64,000 bases of DNA from Puccinia triticina (GCF_026914185.1 NC_070558.1:2976001-3040000); one strand, 5' to 3'. Positions 1 to 11,719 are shown, counted from the stretch's first letter. Made by a program: numbers and translations. The notes: generated by a model not told the origin, from the letters alone.

Positions 1-374
1 TATGTATGCGTCTGAACTGCGGCTGTTAAGCTCGAACTGCGGAGGCTCCGGTGTATGCGTCTGCCGTCGAGTTTCGAGTGGCCGGCCTCCGTGGCGGATC
101 CCGAGGCGCGTCCATGCCAGACCGTGGCCCGGCCAACGCAAAACACTGCCAAAACGCCCCCCCCCCCCCACCCACGCCCTATGGAAACAGGATGTGAGGG
201 TAAATAAATGTGTATTTACATACAGCGACTCAATGTTCTCTTCCGTCTGAGGCTGCGACAACTTCAGAACTTGGTGTTTCATCTGGTTTCATCAGATGAA
301 ATGCTGGTACCCTTACCCTTAATTCTGCACTCATTCTTTTCAAAACTCGCACATTCAAATCATACCCCCAGATT
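1..374. other. Upstream flank, no gene seen
   Basis: No convincing coding sequence. There is a poly-C tract near 158-170. This is presumably the promoter and 5'UTR side of the secreted-protein gene that starts at 375. Confidence 0.4.
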
Positions 375-2752
375 ATGATAGGAATGTCGCTGATATACTG
401 GATTAGTATCGTTTGGCTGGTCTCATCGTCCTTGACTGCTGTACCACTTCATCTTAATCGAAGGGCGTTCATCGCCGCGAGCGTGTCTGGAGAAAAACTC
501 GCCACGGTGCCGAAGTCGGTCATGGCAAGCCGAGCCCCGATTATTGCAGAGGAAGCCTACTCTACTTCACGAACCGCCGAAGCTTCATCACTCAGTACGA
601 TAGCCGTCCCAAACCTAGAAAGCACCAAGTCACTTCCCAAGAAACCTGCCCCTGGCTCGGAATCGCTATCATTAAGCCTCGACATCCCCGAAAAAGATTC
701 AATCAACCACTCGCAATCACCAAATTTACAAAGCTCCAAAGGAATGACTGAGACCGAAGTTGTTCAAGCCAAAGTTCTTACGTCGTCTCAATCGCAGAAA
801 GCTACGAGTCAAATCCCAGGAAAACCAAAGCCTGGGCCTCCAGACAAGTTGAACCGTGGACTTTCTGGCCGTTGGAGTTATTATCTGAAAAAGAAGATGC
901 GTAAGCTGAAATTCTGAAGCAGTACCGAATGCACCTCTCCCTCATAGCCGTGGAGTACATCTGATTCGATTTGGGAGCTTCATCACTTTGGGTAAAAGTC
1001 AAAACAATGAAGTCAAACAGGTTCACGATCATCTACCTTTTCAAAGCGATCATGAAGAAAATCAAATTTTATTCACCTCGGCGATACGGTCAGTGGATAA
1101 AGACGCCTAAGATAAATCTCCAAGAGAGACACACGATGTCTCACTGATATTTTATTCCTTCTGCAGCATCGGAAAAATCGGCAGCGGAAAGGGCACCCAT
1201 CGGGCGAAAAGCTTCCGGGGTCAAAAAGCTGCCATATTCCCCTTCTGAAAGAACTGGTGTTCAGAAGGAAGGTGTGGAGGCAATTGGAAGTGAAACTAGC
1301 GTGCCAGAGCTTGCCAATTTGCATGGCACGGACAAAAACTTGGCCCACAAGATAGAACAAAGTTATGGTGAGTATCTGTGTTGGACCACTGGGGAGAAAT
1401 GATTGATTTAATTGTTTAATCGGCATTTGTTAAATTTAGCGCCTCCAGTGACTTCGTGGAGTCTATACGGCATTTCATCCAAAGTTTACAATTCGCTCGT
1501 AGATACCATCAGAACACGTCTCCCTCGCGGTCCCAGTCAGTAAAAAAATCTAACCAATTTTCTTGAACATCTCAAGTGAACTAAACAATATATTCAATCC
1601 AATTCATCGCGCGTAGCTCAATCCTCGACGCCGGAAGCTACATCCCAGGCATTGGCGAAAGTAACCAAACCTACGGATTCCGAATCCATATCTCCAGCTT
1701 CTGCGTCCACCAGTCACTTGGATGAAATATCCGGGAGCGAATCGTCTGTTGACAAACTTGAACATCCGCAAAAAGAGTCTGAGCTAAAGGAGCCGCCTTC
1801 ACCTACCATTGATAAGAGTACGTTTCTGCAGCTCATCTCGCCAACAATTTAGATTCCGTATTGTACCGCTGGGCAAAGATGATTGATTACATTGACCGAC
1901 CGACATTTGATCAATTAGCGCCTCCATTGGTTTCGTGGAGTCTGTATGGCATCCCATCCAAAGTTTACAACTCGCTCATAGATACCATCAGAACACGTCT
2001 CCCTCGCGGCCCCAGTCAGTAAAAAAATCTAAAACAATTTTCTTCAACACATCAAGTGAACTAAACAATATATTTGATTCAATTTATCGCGCCTCGGCCT
2101 AGCTCCATCCTCGCCGCCGGAGTCTACATCCCAGGCATGGGTGAAAGTAAGCAAACCTTCGGATTCCGAATCCATATCTCCAGCTCCTACATCCGCCAGT
2201 CACTTGGATGAAATATCCGGGAGGGAATCTTCTGTTGAAAAAGTCCAACATTCACAAAAAGCACTGGACTCAGAGGAGCCGCCTCCACCTGGCATTGTTG
2301 ATAAGCGTATGTTTCATAGCTAATCTCGCCAACATCTTATAAGATTAGATGATTCTAACCCAAGATGAGACATTTTGTTCGTTCGAAAATCTGCGGATCT
2401 GATAGAGGAACTTGCACGAGCTCAATTGGCACGCTTGGTGGATGGAATTCTGCAGCCAATAGTTTCAAGATATCTGACACCGGAAAAGACTTCACGATTT
2501 GTCGATAAATCATTACGTAAAAAAAAACCTTTTGTCAGATGGGCAGCCAGCTGGGTCCCAGACAAATATCCACACAACTTCATACGAGACAAAGTAGCAC
2601 CACCGTTTGTACGAGCGTTTGCGAGTAAGGCGGCGAGGATAATCATGAGGATTTCACCCGATAATATTTTTGAGCTCTTACAACAACACTCCATCCAATT
2701 CTTAGCCACTGTCAATAAAGCCAATGTCCACAATATACCACACCCAGGATAG
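375..2752 (+). CDS. Predicted secreted protein with duplicated exons
   Basis: I do not recognise the family. My exon model is 375-900, 1167-1367, 1440-1535, 1617-1817, 1919-2014, 2103-2306 and 2370-2752. All six introns are phase 1 with GT-AG ends (donors GTAAGC, GTGAGT, GTCAGT, GTACGT, GTCAGT, GTATGT). The joined length is 1707 nt, giving 568 aa, which supports the model. The N-terminus (MIGMSLIYWISIVWLVSSS...) is a short hydrophobic signal-peptide-like segment of about 22 residues. A Ser/Pro/Lys-rich region follows, then two copies of a 32-codon exon containing SWSLYGI-SSKVYNSL-like sequence. Each of these precedes a 67/68-codon exon containing DSESISP and SHLDEISG. The C-terminal exon is basic and helical-looking (IEELARAQLARLVDG, then FVRAFASKAARIIMRIS). 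A secreted, repeat-containing, species-specific protein in a rust would be a candidate effector, but that role is inference. A start at the second ATG (384) is equally possible. Confidence 0.72.
1386..2340 (+). repeat. Tandem duplication of a two-exon unit
   Basis: Two head-to-tail copies, about 1386-1850 and 1865-2340, with a 479-nt offset between matching exon starts (1440 and 1919). Similarity covers the 96-nt exon, the intron after it, the 201/204-nt exon and parts of the flanking introns (for example CTCGCCAACA at 1838 and 2327). Both exons are multiples of three and phase 1 at each end, so the duplication adds 99 codons without breaking the frame. The second copy has one extra codon near its end. 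Confidence 0.85.
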
Positions 2753-4245
2753 CTGACAAAGTATTTCCTCTCCCACTTCCAACAAATTTTAATCTGTCTT
2801 TATTTAATCTGTCTCTATCATCCCGATGTAACACTTTCTTTTGAAAACACAACCTTCATAGCGTTGAACTTGCAGTCCAGGGGTTTCCTTTTTCACCCCG
2901 CTGCGGCACATTGGTGGATGCGGAGAGTAATAGTTATCAAAACTAAACCTAGAATATTGGATGTGTATAGTTAAACATGTTTCCTATTGTTTTTTTCTCT
3001 TTTCTTCATCCAAAGTTTTGGTTTCACTCCTCTGAGCCTCACTCATCCGGTCTCATCTCATTTGTGTCGAGTCTAGGTCTGTTTCTCTCATTTTTCTCAC
3101 TCCCTCATTTCTCAAAGTTGTTGTTTCTCAAGGTTGCACACTTAGCTCACTTGTCGTTAGTCTTCACTTGGTTGTATCCTAATGCCCATGGTTGGAAACC
3201 AAAAGATCTTTCTTTCTTTACATACATCAATCAGAGATCTCATTGTAGAATTTTGAACATTATTCACTGCAAAAAAACACATTTGTGTATCAACCCCTTT
3301 CAACCTTTAACTGTAATTTATTTTGCAAAGAATGTTGGTGGGCTTTGCTTTTTTTCATTAGCAGGGTTCACAATTGTGATTTCCCAGGAAGTTTTTATTG
3401 GCACACCTGTCAGATCATCTTTACCGGTTGAGCTAAGATCACACAAGTTTTTGATCAACAGAGAAATTGGACTGTATCAGGGGCTTGTGAGGTGTTGAGT
3501 TGTGTGATGTGTCCAGTTCAATGGCTGTTAGCTTGTGAGCTAACTATTGGCTTGCTAAATGTAGCAATGGTTGGCGGAATTTGGAGCTTCCACATAACTT
3601 GGTGTGGCCTGACATCAGCCTGGTGTGCTTGAATTTGGTGTCTAAACCAGCTAGCTGTCAGCCACTTCAGCCTCCAGGACCCTGGAAACCCTCAAACTAG
3701 GTGGGTAATGTAAATGTATGATTTTTTTTTTTTTTTTTTTTTTGCAAAATGGTATGTATAGGCCTTAAGTTGGTATGAATGGATTTGAAATTCAAGAGGT
3801 TAGGCATCAAAAATGGCAGAAATGTATGAAATTTCCGCCAAAATTTGGTTAAATCTGCTGCTACCCGCAGAACTCTCTGGGGTTCCCAGGGGTGATTTTA
3901 CCTCATGACCCCTGGGCTCAAGCATACACATCAAAATGTTTAGATTGGCCCCTCAAAGGCCCCCAGTGCCACCCTATGTATGAACTCAGCCAGTATTCCA
4001 TATTTTACATTACCAACATTTAAAGGGGGTTTCCAGGATCCTTAGCCACCACTACCAGAAATGGTGGGTCCTCTGTGCTATCATTAGCCATAGCCCATCA
4101 TAGTAAATATATTACTGCTAAAAATAACAGGATTTCTGTCAGATGTTAGAGACAGTAAGCTAGTGCTAACCACCAGCAACCAAAACCACACTCACTAGAC
4201 TGTGTTATGCTGCTTTTTAGCCACTTTTTATGGCCACAGCTGACC
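2753..4245. other. Intergenic, no supported gene
   Basis: AT- and T-rich sequence. The open frame at 2977-3498 is low-complexity (Phe/Ser/His/Leu-rich) with no recognisable domain and is probably chance. A poly-T run lies at about 3722-3743. Confidence 0.5.
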
Positions 4246-7200
4246 TAGGGACGGCGTTTGGGTACCCAGTACCGCCTTATGGGTGCGGCAGGTGCCAATA
4301 AGGTACCTCATAAGTGGTACCAGGTGTCTGTTTTTGTGAAAAAGGCAGAGGGTACCCGGGTACCGCTGGGCCCGGGTTCAGGTAAATTGATTGGGTTTAA
4401 ATAGGGTTGACGGCACCAGTGTGCTCCCCAGCCTGGGGCGCGCACTGGCGCCATCAACCATGTGTAAAAAACATCTGAGACAGCCACCATACACCCCTGT
4501 CATCAACTCCCCGCCGGAACTATCAATCAATCATGGCCTCCAACCGCAAGCAAAGAAGACACAACACATTACCATCATCCCCTCATCTGCTCTGAATCAA
4601 TCTTCAACTCCAGCTCATCTATCCACACAGAAAAACCAAACCAGAAACAACAACAAGGAAAGTGAAGAAACAACTAGCAGAGATGACCTCATCACTCCAA
4701 CTCCAAGTAGTACCCAACCTCAATCAGGAATACCCAGCCTTGAAACTGATGAGTAGGAGTTATGTGAGCACTTTCCGTTTATCACTTCTTTGTCTGGCAG
4801 AATGATTCTGAGTTTTTTTTTAGTACGGGCACAGAGGGTCGCCACAAAATGCCAGAGTTCAAGCTATAAATCTTACTTGGTACCAGAGCTCTCTGAGCAG
4901 CTTGACAAGAATAACCAACGGATGATTGCTTATCCGTGCAAAATGTGAGTTTGAGTGATCTTCTTTTATGGCCATGATCAATCAGTTGAATAGCTGACCC
5001 CCCATTTCCAGATGCGGAATCAAGATTAACCGTCCAACCTCCAACTTGTCTTGCAGTAACTTAATCAAGCATGCTGCAAACTGCCTCCAAAAACAAAATG
5101 AACAGAAATCAAAAGTTAATCTGGCCTGTGTTGTGATCAAGGGAACTGGGGAAGTTGATCCCAAAGAGGTGAGTAAAAAACACATAACTATGATCAAGAT
5201 AACTAGGCTGACCATAAGTAATTTACTTAGGTTCTGCAACTTTGCGCTGTCTGGTGTGCCAAGGCTGCCAGACCCTTTTTGGCACTAGTTGATTCTAGCC
5301 ATTGGGTGATTCTTCATCCAACGGGCGTCAAGAATCTACCAGCAAGACAAGTGGTTTCAGTATATATCCACAGGCTCTACTCCGCTATACAGCAGGAATA
5401 TAAGTTGGTTTTGGAAGTGAGTTCCTCTTTGACAATCATTTTCCAACTGGTTGGACCCCAGCTGAGCTTTTCATTGTTTTATTAGGCACAGAAAGGTGCA
5501 TTGTACTTAGGTGTTGACGCCTGGCAGTCACCCAATGGGTTTGACATCCTCGGGATCATCATCTACCAGTTAGCAGGGGATCAATCGGGTGATCCAAAGC
5601 TAGAGGCCATGCCTCTAGACTTTGTTTGCCTCTCTCAAAGCCACACAGTTCATTATCTTGCAGAGACTGTCCGCCTTTTTGTGGAGAAATTTGGTATTCA
5701 ACAGAAGGTTAGTCACTATTTATTTTGTTTTGCAGGATTTTCTGTCTCTGACTGTCTCCAATGACTCCTATCTGAACAAAAAAATCCCTTCAGATATGTG
5801 GGATTGTCAGCGACAATGCGACCAACAACAAGGTCATGGTAAGAGAGCTGAAAAAGCAGAAGTGGGCCCACTTCAAAGGGGAGCCCCAGTGGGTACACTG
5901 TTTTGCACACGTACTCAACTTGATTGTTCAAGGTATCTTACGGCCCTTTGGAACTCAGAAGCAAGCAGGGTCTCAAACCCCCCCCCCCCCCCCAAAATGG
6001 CTCAGGATTACTCAGGTGATTCTGAATCCAGCAATGATGATGTGGAGCAAAGCATTAATTTGCAAGTTCAATGTTTCATCATTATTTTTGTTCAAGATGC
6101 TCATTCATCTCATATGTACTAGCTTTGATTCCAAGAAAGATACCGTTCTAGTGACAATGATGATGGAAGCAAGGTTGGGTCTCTTGACAAAAAAAATCTA
6201 GATGATTCAGAGCTGCCCAGTCTGGATGATATTGAACACACTAGCAAAAAAGAGGAAGATGATTGCTACACAACCAAGTGTTGCAGAAACAGTTTGGGAA
6301 AGGTTTGCAACTAGAATCAATTTATCCAAAAAAGTTGACTGTAGTTGATAATCTAATCTTAATCTTTTTCCTCTAGTTTTGTGCCATTGCTAAAATATTG
6401 AAATACTCTCTGAAATCAAAAGCTAAATTCATTGAAATCTGCCGCAAAAATGGATGTGAAACTCCTCAAAACGTCAAGCGAGATATGTGAACCCAATGTA
6501 ATTCAACCCTTGTCCAAATTAACAGTATCCTTAGCTGTGAGGCCGCAATGTAAGTTTATTATTATAAACTTTGTTATCAATTGGATGCGTTTAACTGACT
6601 ACCTTGATTTCTTCCCCAGTGACAATTGGCAGCATCACAAATGGCTTGGGATTGATTGGAAGTTCCACCTCAATCAGTCTGACTTTGACTTGGCACGGGA
6701 TCTATTGGAAACCCTCACTTTATTTTACAAGATCACTCTTCAAATCTCAACCTCTGGCTTGGCTTGCTTATCCAATGTAGCCGGATTCATCAATCAAATC
6801 AGGGAAAATTTATCAACAGAAGTCAGTGGTTCCAACAGTGTTGAAAAATGCTTGCCAAATTGGGTTAAACATCACCAACAAATGCTTGACAGACACCTTC
6901 CCGCTCTACAAGATAACCATCAGTAAGTACCTTTCTCATCTAAATCATCTCTTTTTTTATTTTTTTGACTGACATGTTTCTCTGGTTCAGGTCCTTCACC
7001 AATCATTTAGGGACATGTACTTTAAGTTACTCCACCGGGAGCCAGAGTGGATAGCTGAAGCTATATGGTGTTAAAGTAATCAATTAGTTGTTTTTCTGCT
7101 TTTTCTCTGCTTCCTACATGTCACTCACATTTCACACTCATTTCACACCTTGTATGCAGCATACCTGAGGCAGCAGTGGTGGAAGGACCTCTAATCATCC

Positions 7201-7629
7201 TTCCACAAACCTCAACCGCCACCCACATCTGTGCCTGCTGTCTCAGTTACGCTCATCATATGGCTTACGCGGGAAATGTGGGTAACTTTCTATAAGCCAG
7301 ACTCAACAGCTACAAATCCCTCAACATAATTTACTAAAACATCCAAGGTGAAATTTCTATTTTCATCAATAGAACTACTTCCCACATACTGATGTCTGTA
7401 TTGATCTTTGACAGGCAAAGACTAGCATGTTAGCTGGCCTTGGTGAAGCTGCTGCTGCTCAAGGCGGCCACTGCTCAAGCAAACCATTGGATAGCTGGCT
7501 TGTGGGGGGACTAATCTTGGATAGCAATGAACCTGTCAATCCACTGAAGTGGTGGATACAACAGAAGAAGTCTGGAAACACTCATGGGGGCCTTTTATAT
7601 ATGGCACTTGATGTCTTGAGCTGTCCAGG

Positions 7630-8586
7630 CACTGCAAGAAAAACTCTAGAAACTGCTTGCAGTTGAGATGCAACAAGCTTCAATCAAGCTTCAGCTCAAG
7701 CTGGAGTCAAGCACCCAAATTCCGTTCTGGTGCACCTTGAGTGTGTACCTTGTTCAGCATCTCAATTTTGAACATGCTGTAGTGCTCATGCAGTAGGCTG
7801 AGGCAAATGAGCATCCCCCTGAGCACCTTTTGGTTTTCTTTTATTAAACACTCCATGCACCATTGAATCCAGCCAGAATAACATAAAAAGGGTATGTACA
7901 CATAAACACTCCATGCACCATTGAATCCAGCCAGAATAAAATAAAAAGGGTATGTACACATGAAAGGGATATGTACAGATGAAGGAAATATGTACACATG
8001 AAAGGGGAATGTGAGGAGGTGTATTAACACATAAAAGGGATAAGTACACATGATGAAAGGGGTATGTATGCATGAAAGGGGTATTTATGCATGAAAGGGG
8101 TATGTGCAGTAAGGGGTATCTGCACATGAAAGGGATATGTAAACATGAAAGGGGTATGTAAACCTGAATGATAAAAGGGGTATTAAAAGGGATCTAAAAA
8201 ACTCAAAGGGGACATTTAAACATGAAAGGTTCATGAACACATGATGAAAGGGGTATTTACACATTGAGAAAGGGATACATGCACATGAAAGGGATATACA
8301 CACATGAAAGGGATATGTGCACATAAAGGGCTATGTACACATTATGAAAGGGGTGAATGCATACAAAAGGGATATATGCACATGAAAGGGGTATGTGCAC
8401 ATGAAAGGGGAATTTGCACACGTATTAACTCCTGTACTTAGTTTTTTGTACCTTAGACTCACTCTTGCACAAATTAGACAATGTGTATGGAATTGACCAG
8501 TGCTTGATTCTTGCATGAGGCACAGCTTGCCATGAGCTCTTGCATCTCAACTGCAAGCAGTTTCGACTAGAGTTTTTCTTGCAGTG
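7630..8586. mobile_element. 957-bp TIR element inserted in hAT gene (TSD CAGG)
   Basis: The ends are inverted repeats of about 45 bp. The left end starts CACTGCAAGAAAAACTC and continues AAACTGCTTGCAGTTGAGATGC; the right end is its complement, ending GAGTTTTTCTTGCAGTG. The 4-bp flanks CAGG at 7626-7629 and 8587-8590 are identical. The hAT coding sequence and intron donor (CCAG|gtcagt) read through when the insert is ignored. The CACTG start and short target duplication recall CACTA/CMC elements, but no transposase is present, so it is non-autonomous and its class is inferred. Confidence 0.8.
7870..8415 (+). repeat. Minisatellite inside the 957-bp insertion
   Basis: Degenerate tandem repeats of about 18-24 bp around the core ACATGAAAGGGGTATGTGC, roughly 20-25 copies. 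The unit keeps long reading frames open on the minus strand (repeated PFHVYIS-like peptides), which are not genes. A 60-bp duplication (ACTCCATGCACCATTGAATCCAG) lies at the start, at 7847 and 7906. Confidence 0.8.
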
Positions 8587-8857
8587 CAGGTCAGTTTAAA
8601 TTTCCCAGTCTCTTCCTTTTGCATGAGCTAACCAATCTAACACATTTTTACAGCAACATTGGTTGATGTCAAGAGGTCTTTGAGCTTTGGCCGCAATTCT
8701 GTTTTGCCAAGGAGACAAAGGCTATCTGCTTGCTCATTAAGCAGGGGCATGACAGTGGCCTTCTATTCAAAGAATGGACTCATTGCAGATGGGGTCTTGG
8801 CCAAGTGGAAGAATGGGATTCAGGCATAAAAGAAGCTCAAGACAAAGTAGAAGCAAC

Positions 8858-9143
8858 GATGGGAGTTTACGCTACCCATAACGGTAGCGTAACAAAAACA
8901 TAACAGAATCCTTGCCGTTATTGTTACAATGAAGGCGGCAAAGCTTCCGTTACGTCTTCTTTAATTTTTTCCCTCTCTTCCTAGCCTAGTTATTTAATCC
9001 CTCACAATTATAGGAGGATAACCTGCGCAAAAAAGGGGAGTTTTCCCCCTTTTATGGCATTTTTACCTCTGGTAACGCGGTTGACGTGTTATCTCCATTA
9101 TTTTTCCGGGTATTGATGGTGAAAACACCCTCTGTTACGTTAC
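8858..9143. repeat. GTAAC-rich repeat, probable MITE
   Basis: The stretch is rich in GTTACG/CGTAAC and related in style to the nested element at 50703-51093. It begins near GTTTACGCTACCC and ends near CTGTTACGTTACCC. No clear target duplication was found. Confidence 0.4.
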
Positions 9144-9237
9144 CCACCAGCCCAAGGAGAAATGTTTCCAGATAACAGTAACTTGTCATCTGGTAACAGT
9201 GGGAAGTTATGTTACAAAAATCCCTCTGGATATTGTA

Positions 9238-9388
9238 ACACTATGAAAAAAAACTCGAGAAACTGCTGCCAGTTGACATGCAGCATACTCGAGTCAAATG
9301 CCCATTTATACAAGGCTCATACCAATGAATCCCAGGGTGGTAAACCCTGGAATTCCTGCACATTGCTCAACTGAACTCTGGTGCAGTG
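9238..9388 (+). repeat. Small relative of the 957-bp TIR element
   Basis: Starts CACTATGAAAAAAAACTCG, then AAACTGCTGCCAGTTGACATGC, resembling the terminal repeat at 7630. It ends near CTCTGGTGCAGTG. It is probably an internally deleted derivative of the same family. A further fragment with AAACTGCCACCACTTGACAT is at about 38715. Confidence 0.45.
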
Positions 9389-9399
9389 CACAATACTGA

Positions 9400-9672
9400 G
9401 GCCCTGTTTGGCACCGATATAATTATAGGTGATATAATCGCTGATTAATTCAATAAAAAATAGAAAATTCAACATGAAGCCTCCAAATGTTTTTTGTGGG
9501 CAACCTACAGTGCTGGTCTCTTCAACTTTGAAATCAGATTCAACTGATTCAGCCATCTTCAGCACCATAATACCATTATATCACTTTTGACCAATATGAA
9601 GTGATATAATGGTATTATGGTGCTGAAGATGGCTGGATAAGTTGATTCTGGGTTCACAGTTGAAGAGACCAG

Positions 9673-9743
<71 letters not shown>
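9400..9743. mobile_element. Harbinger-type MITE, copy 1, right arm lost to (AT)n
   Basis: The left arm starts GGCCCTGTTTGGCACCGATA and matches the MITEs at 52243 and 57946. The centre is a hairpin (CAGCCATCTTCAGCACCATAAT mirrored around 9595). The right arm is homologous only as far as GAGACCAGCACT, then is replaced by an (AT)n run of about 67 bp (9676-9742). Confidence 0.75.
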
Positions 9744-9744
<1 letters not shown>

Positions 9745-10079
9745 CACAACCTAATGCTCAGCTTTATTACATACCAGGAAGATGATGTGACTCAGGAACT
9801 CTAATGGCAGATATGGATGGATTCACACTCACTCCAGCCCGGACACAAGTCCGGGATGCAGAAGATACCGCAACTGCGGCGAGTCTCGGAGTGCGTAGCC
9901 CTCTGGGCTACAACAACCCCCCTCTTGCCGTAGACCCGGTATCCCAAACACCGCAGAAACACAGACAGAAAGACAAAAAAAAAGGAAAAAAAAAAAAAAA
10001 AAACAATATCAGAGAGAAAAAAAAGAAAAAGAAAAACTCGTGAAGAGAAAAAAAACTTATAGAACCCAAGAAAATTAAG
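9744..10079. other. Copia-flanking sequence, no gene
   Basis: Contains an A-rich stretch (9976-10060) and a Thr/Ala-rich open frame from 9804 that I judge non-coding. It is probably the LTR or terminal part of the minus-strand copia fragment, but no LTR pair can be defined. Confidence 0.35.
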
Positions 10080-10880
10080 CAGACATAATTTTCTCTCTCA
10101 ACAATGTGAAGCTTTCTGCCGGCATGCACTTAGTAAAAATATCAGCAAGTTGATCCCTCGTACTGACCCATTCTAGTGCTGTCTTTTTTTGGAATAGCGC
10201 CTCATTTGTAATATAAAAATCACGGTCAGTATGTCTAGTCCGCTTATTTGACGCGTCATCGGTAGAAACTTTTATGGCGGATTGATTGTCGCAGAACAAA
10301 AAACCTACAAAATCTTTTTTTAAAACATCTCTCAGGAGGTGTCGAACCCACAGTGTCTGGCGCGTTGCCACGCCCAGAGCCATATACTCCGCGTGGCACG
10401 TCGAAGACGCCACAGATTGCTGGCGCCGGGACACCCACAGGATTGGGAAGTTGAGGAAAGTGATTAGCACCCCGTTCGAGGACCTAGAAAATTCGCCCCC
10501 CCCATGAGGCGTCTGCAAAAGTCTTAAGAGATTTAGCATCACGGGGAGGGAACAGAGATAAACTTTGGTCTTTGCTCCCTGCCAAATAGTTCACCAGGTG
10601 CCTGACTCCTTTCCAGTGCGCGGCACCCGGTTTGGCCGCAAACCTTGCCAAGTAATTCACAGCGAAGCATATATCTGGCCTAGTCCCCACGGCCAGATAA
10701 CTGAAAGACCCAATGACCGACAGATACCGCCCAGAGTCTGCCGGGACACCGTTTTTGTCCGTCGTCGCATTGAAACCGGCCGGCAGAGGAGTGGTTGCAG
10801 TCGTCAATCCGTCCCAGTGTTCAGAGAGAATTCCTTCCACGAGCTCCTTTTGAAACAGTTGGAAACCTTGTGTTGAGCGC
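10075..10880 (-). pseudogene. Ty1/copia reverse transcriptase-RNase H fragment
   Basis: The minus strand encodes the end of a copia polyprotein. VIGSFSYLAVGTRPDICFAV and DASWGG lie at 10840-10490. In a shifted frame, SVASSTCHAEYMALGVATRQ, CDNQSAIKV, HTDRDFYI and QLADIFTKCMP follow to the stop at 10075. These are the standard RNase H and C-terminal motifs of copia elements. The frame break is at the poly-C tract at 10496-10504. The upstream part is missing because the Ty3 LTR begins at 10881. It belongs to a different family from the copia element at 19132. Confidence 0.88.
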
Positions 10881-11665
10881 TGTGGTGGCCATTTGCGTGG
10901 CGCCCGTGGCGCAGCGGATTCCTTGAGTTTTCAGCCATCAAGACATCAACTCATGGGCGTCAAGATCAATCAGCGCGCGTCGCGCGCGGTGGAATCTTCA
11001 AGGCGTTTCAGGATTAGGCTTTGGTTTCCTTTGTGTTTGTTTTGTTGTTTTCCTTTCTCCTCCTCTGTCTTATGTTCTTCTGTTTCTAAAATGCGCGCGT
11101 TGGAGAGGTGTTGTATGCGGAGGGTTGGTTTTCTTCCTTTGGTGTTATTTCTTTTCTGATTCTTTCCTCCCTTCTCTTGCTGTTGTGGCGCGCTTGTGCG
11201 CGCGGGTGTATGATGACTTGTCCACAACATGTCACAGCTCCCAGAGTCTGAGTTCAGTTTGAACTCAGATGATGGGGCGGCATGGGATTTCGTCTGAACC
11301 AAAATTTTGTTTTTCAGATCATCTCATCAACTTGAATCTAAAGTTTATTGATCTTTGTTCGCCGATATACTCGCGGGAGCTTCTGAGTTTCTCCTCTCAG
11401 CCCCCGCGCCGATCCTCTTCCAGATTCCTGTCCTTTAAGATCACTGTCCCCGGTCCAGTTCGCCGGCCCTTTTCCCCAGATTCTCAGCAAACAAACCACC
11501 GCCGACGAGGATCTAAACCCCGTTGTCTCTTAACATAAATCCCCCCCCTCTTAAAGCTATAACTTGAATCCCACGACTCTTTTCCGGATCACCGCGAAGG
11601 CAGCGCTCAGCGCAACTCTCCCTTCCAGTAACTGCCGACGGCCCAGCACCGGTCGGAGTTCCACA
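10881..11665 (+). repeat. 5' LTR of Ty3 element
   Basis: Begins TGTGGTGGCC and ends GGAGTTCCACA (TGTGG...CCACA inverted ends). 785 bp, apparently identical to 18347-19131. Confidence 0.93.
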
Positions 11666-11667
11666 TT

Positions 11668-11719
11668 TGGTCCCCCGAGCCGGGATCGAACCAGCGACCT
11701 CAAGATTTACAGTCTCGCC
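11668..11719 (+). promoter_or_regulatory. Extended primer-binding region matching tRNA-Tyr
   Basis: Two bases after the LTR the sequence starts TGGTCCCCCGAGCCGGGATC. This is the complement of a tRNA 3' end with CCA, a T-arm loop (GGTTCGATCC) and an acceptor strand. Complementarity appears to continue through the variable region to the anticodon arm: the complement contains GACTGTAAATCTTGAG, the tRNA-Tyr (GTA) anticodon arm without its intron. About 52 nt resemble the 3' half of a mature tRNA-Tyr, much longer than a normal 12-18-nt primer site. Confidence 0.7.

Larger units (their letters stand above)
4823..8830 (+). pseudogene. hAT transposase, intron-containing, interrupted
   Basis: Recognisable pieces in order are as follows. 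A BED-type zinc finger is split by an intron: ...MIAYPCKM at about 4935-4948, then CGIKINRPTS and LIKHAANC from about 5011, giving a C-x2-C...H-x4-C pattern. Next come WCAKAARPFLALVDSSHW (about 5240-5300) and the catalytic-domain start GVDAWQSPNGFDILGI (about 5510-5560). Then SDNATNNKVMV and the hAT signature HCFAHVLNLIVQG (about 5805-5935), and an insertion-domain-like stretch from 6430 to 6920. The C-terminal dimerisation region starts NPLKWWIQQKKSGNTHGG (about 7535-7600) and continues after a foreign insertion as VDVKRSLSFGRNSVLPRRQR and MTVAFYSKNGLIADGVLAKW (about 8660-8827). The N-terminus has no clean start and the frame is broken at several points, so the gene is probably dead. The split by the 957-bp insertion lies exactly at an exon end. 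Confidence 0.82.
4246..8860 (+). mobile_element. Decayed hAT-type DNA transposon
   Basis: The probable left end is TAGGGACGGCG at 4246. It is followed by about 150 bp rich in GGTACC/GGTACCCG motifs and a GTTTTTGTGAAAAAGGCAG stretch that resembles the left end of the non-autonomous element at 50310. A multi-exon hAT transposase follows (see the separate entry). The right terminus was not found; the sequence runs into another repeat at about 8858. I could not identify an 8-bp target duplication for this copy. Confidence 0.65.

Noticed and set aside
2977..3498. 173-codon open frame rich in Phe, Ser and His
   Set aside because: T-rich low-complexity sequence, no domain, no splice or promoter support.
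7707..8516. Minus-strand frames with repeated CTYPFHVYIS
   Set aside because: Minisatellite artefact inside the inserted TIR element.
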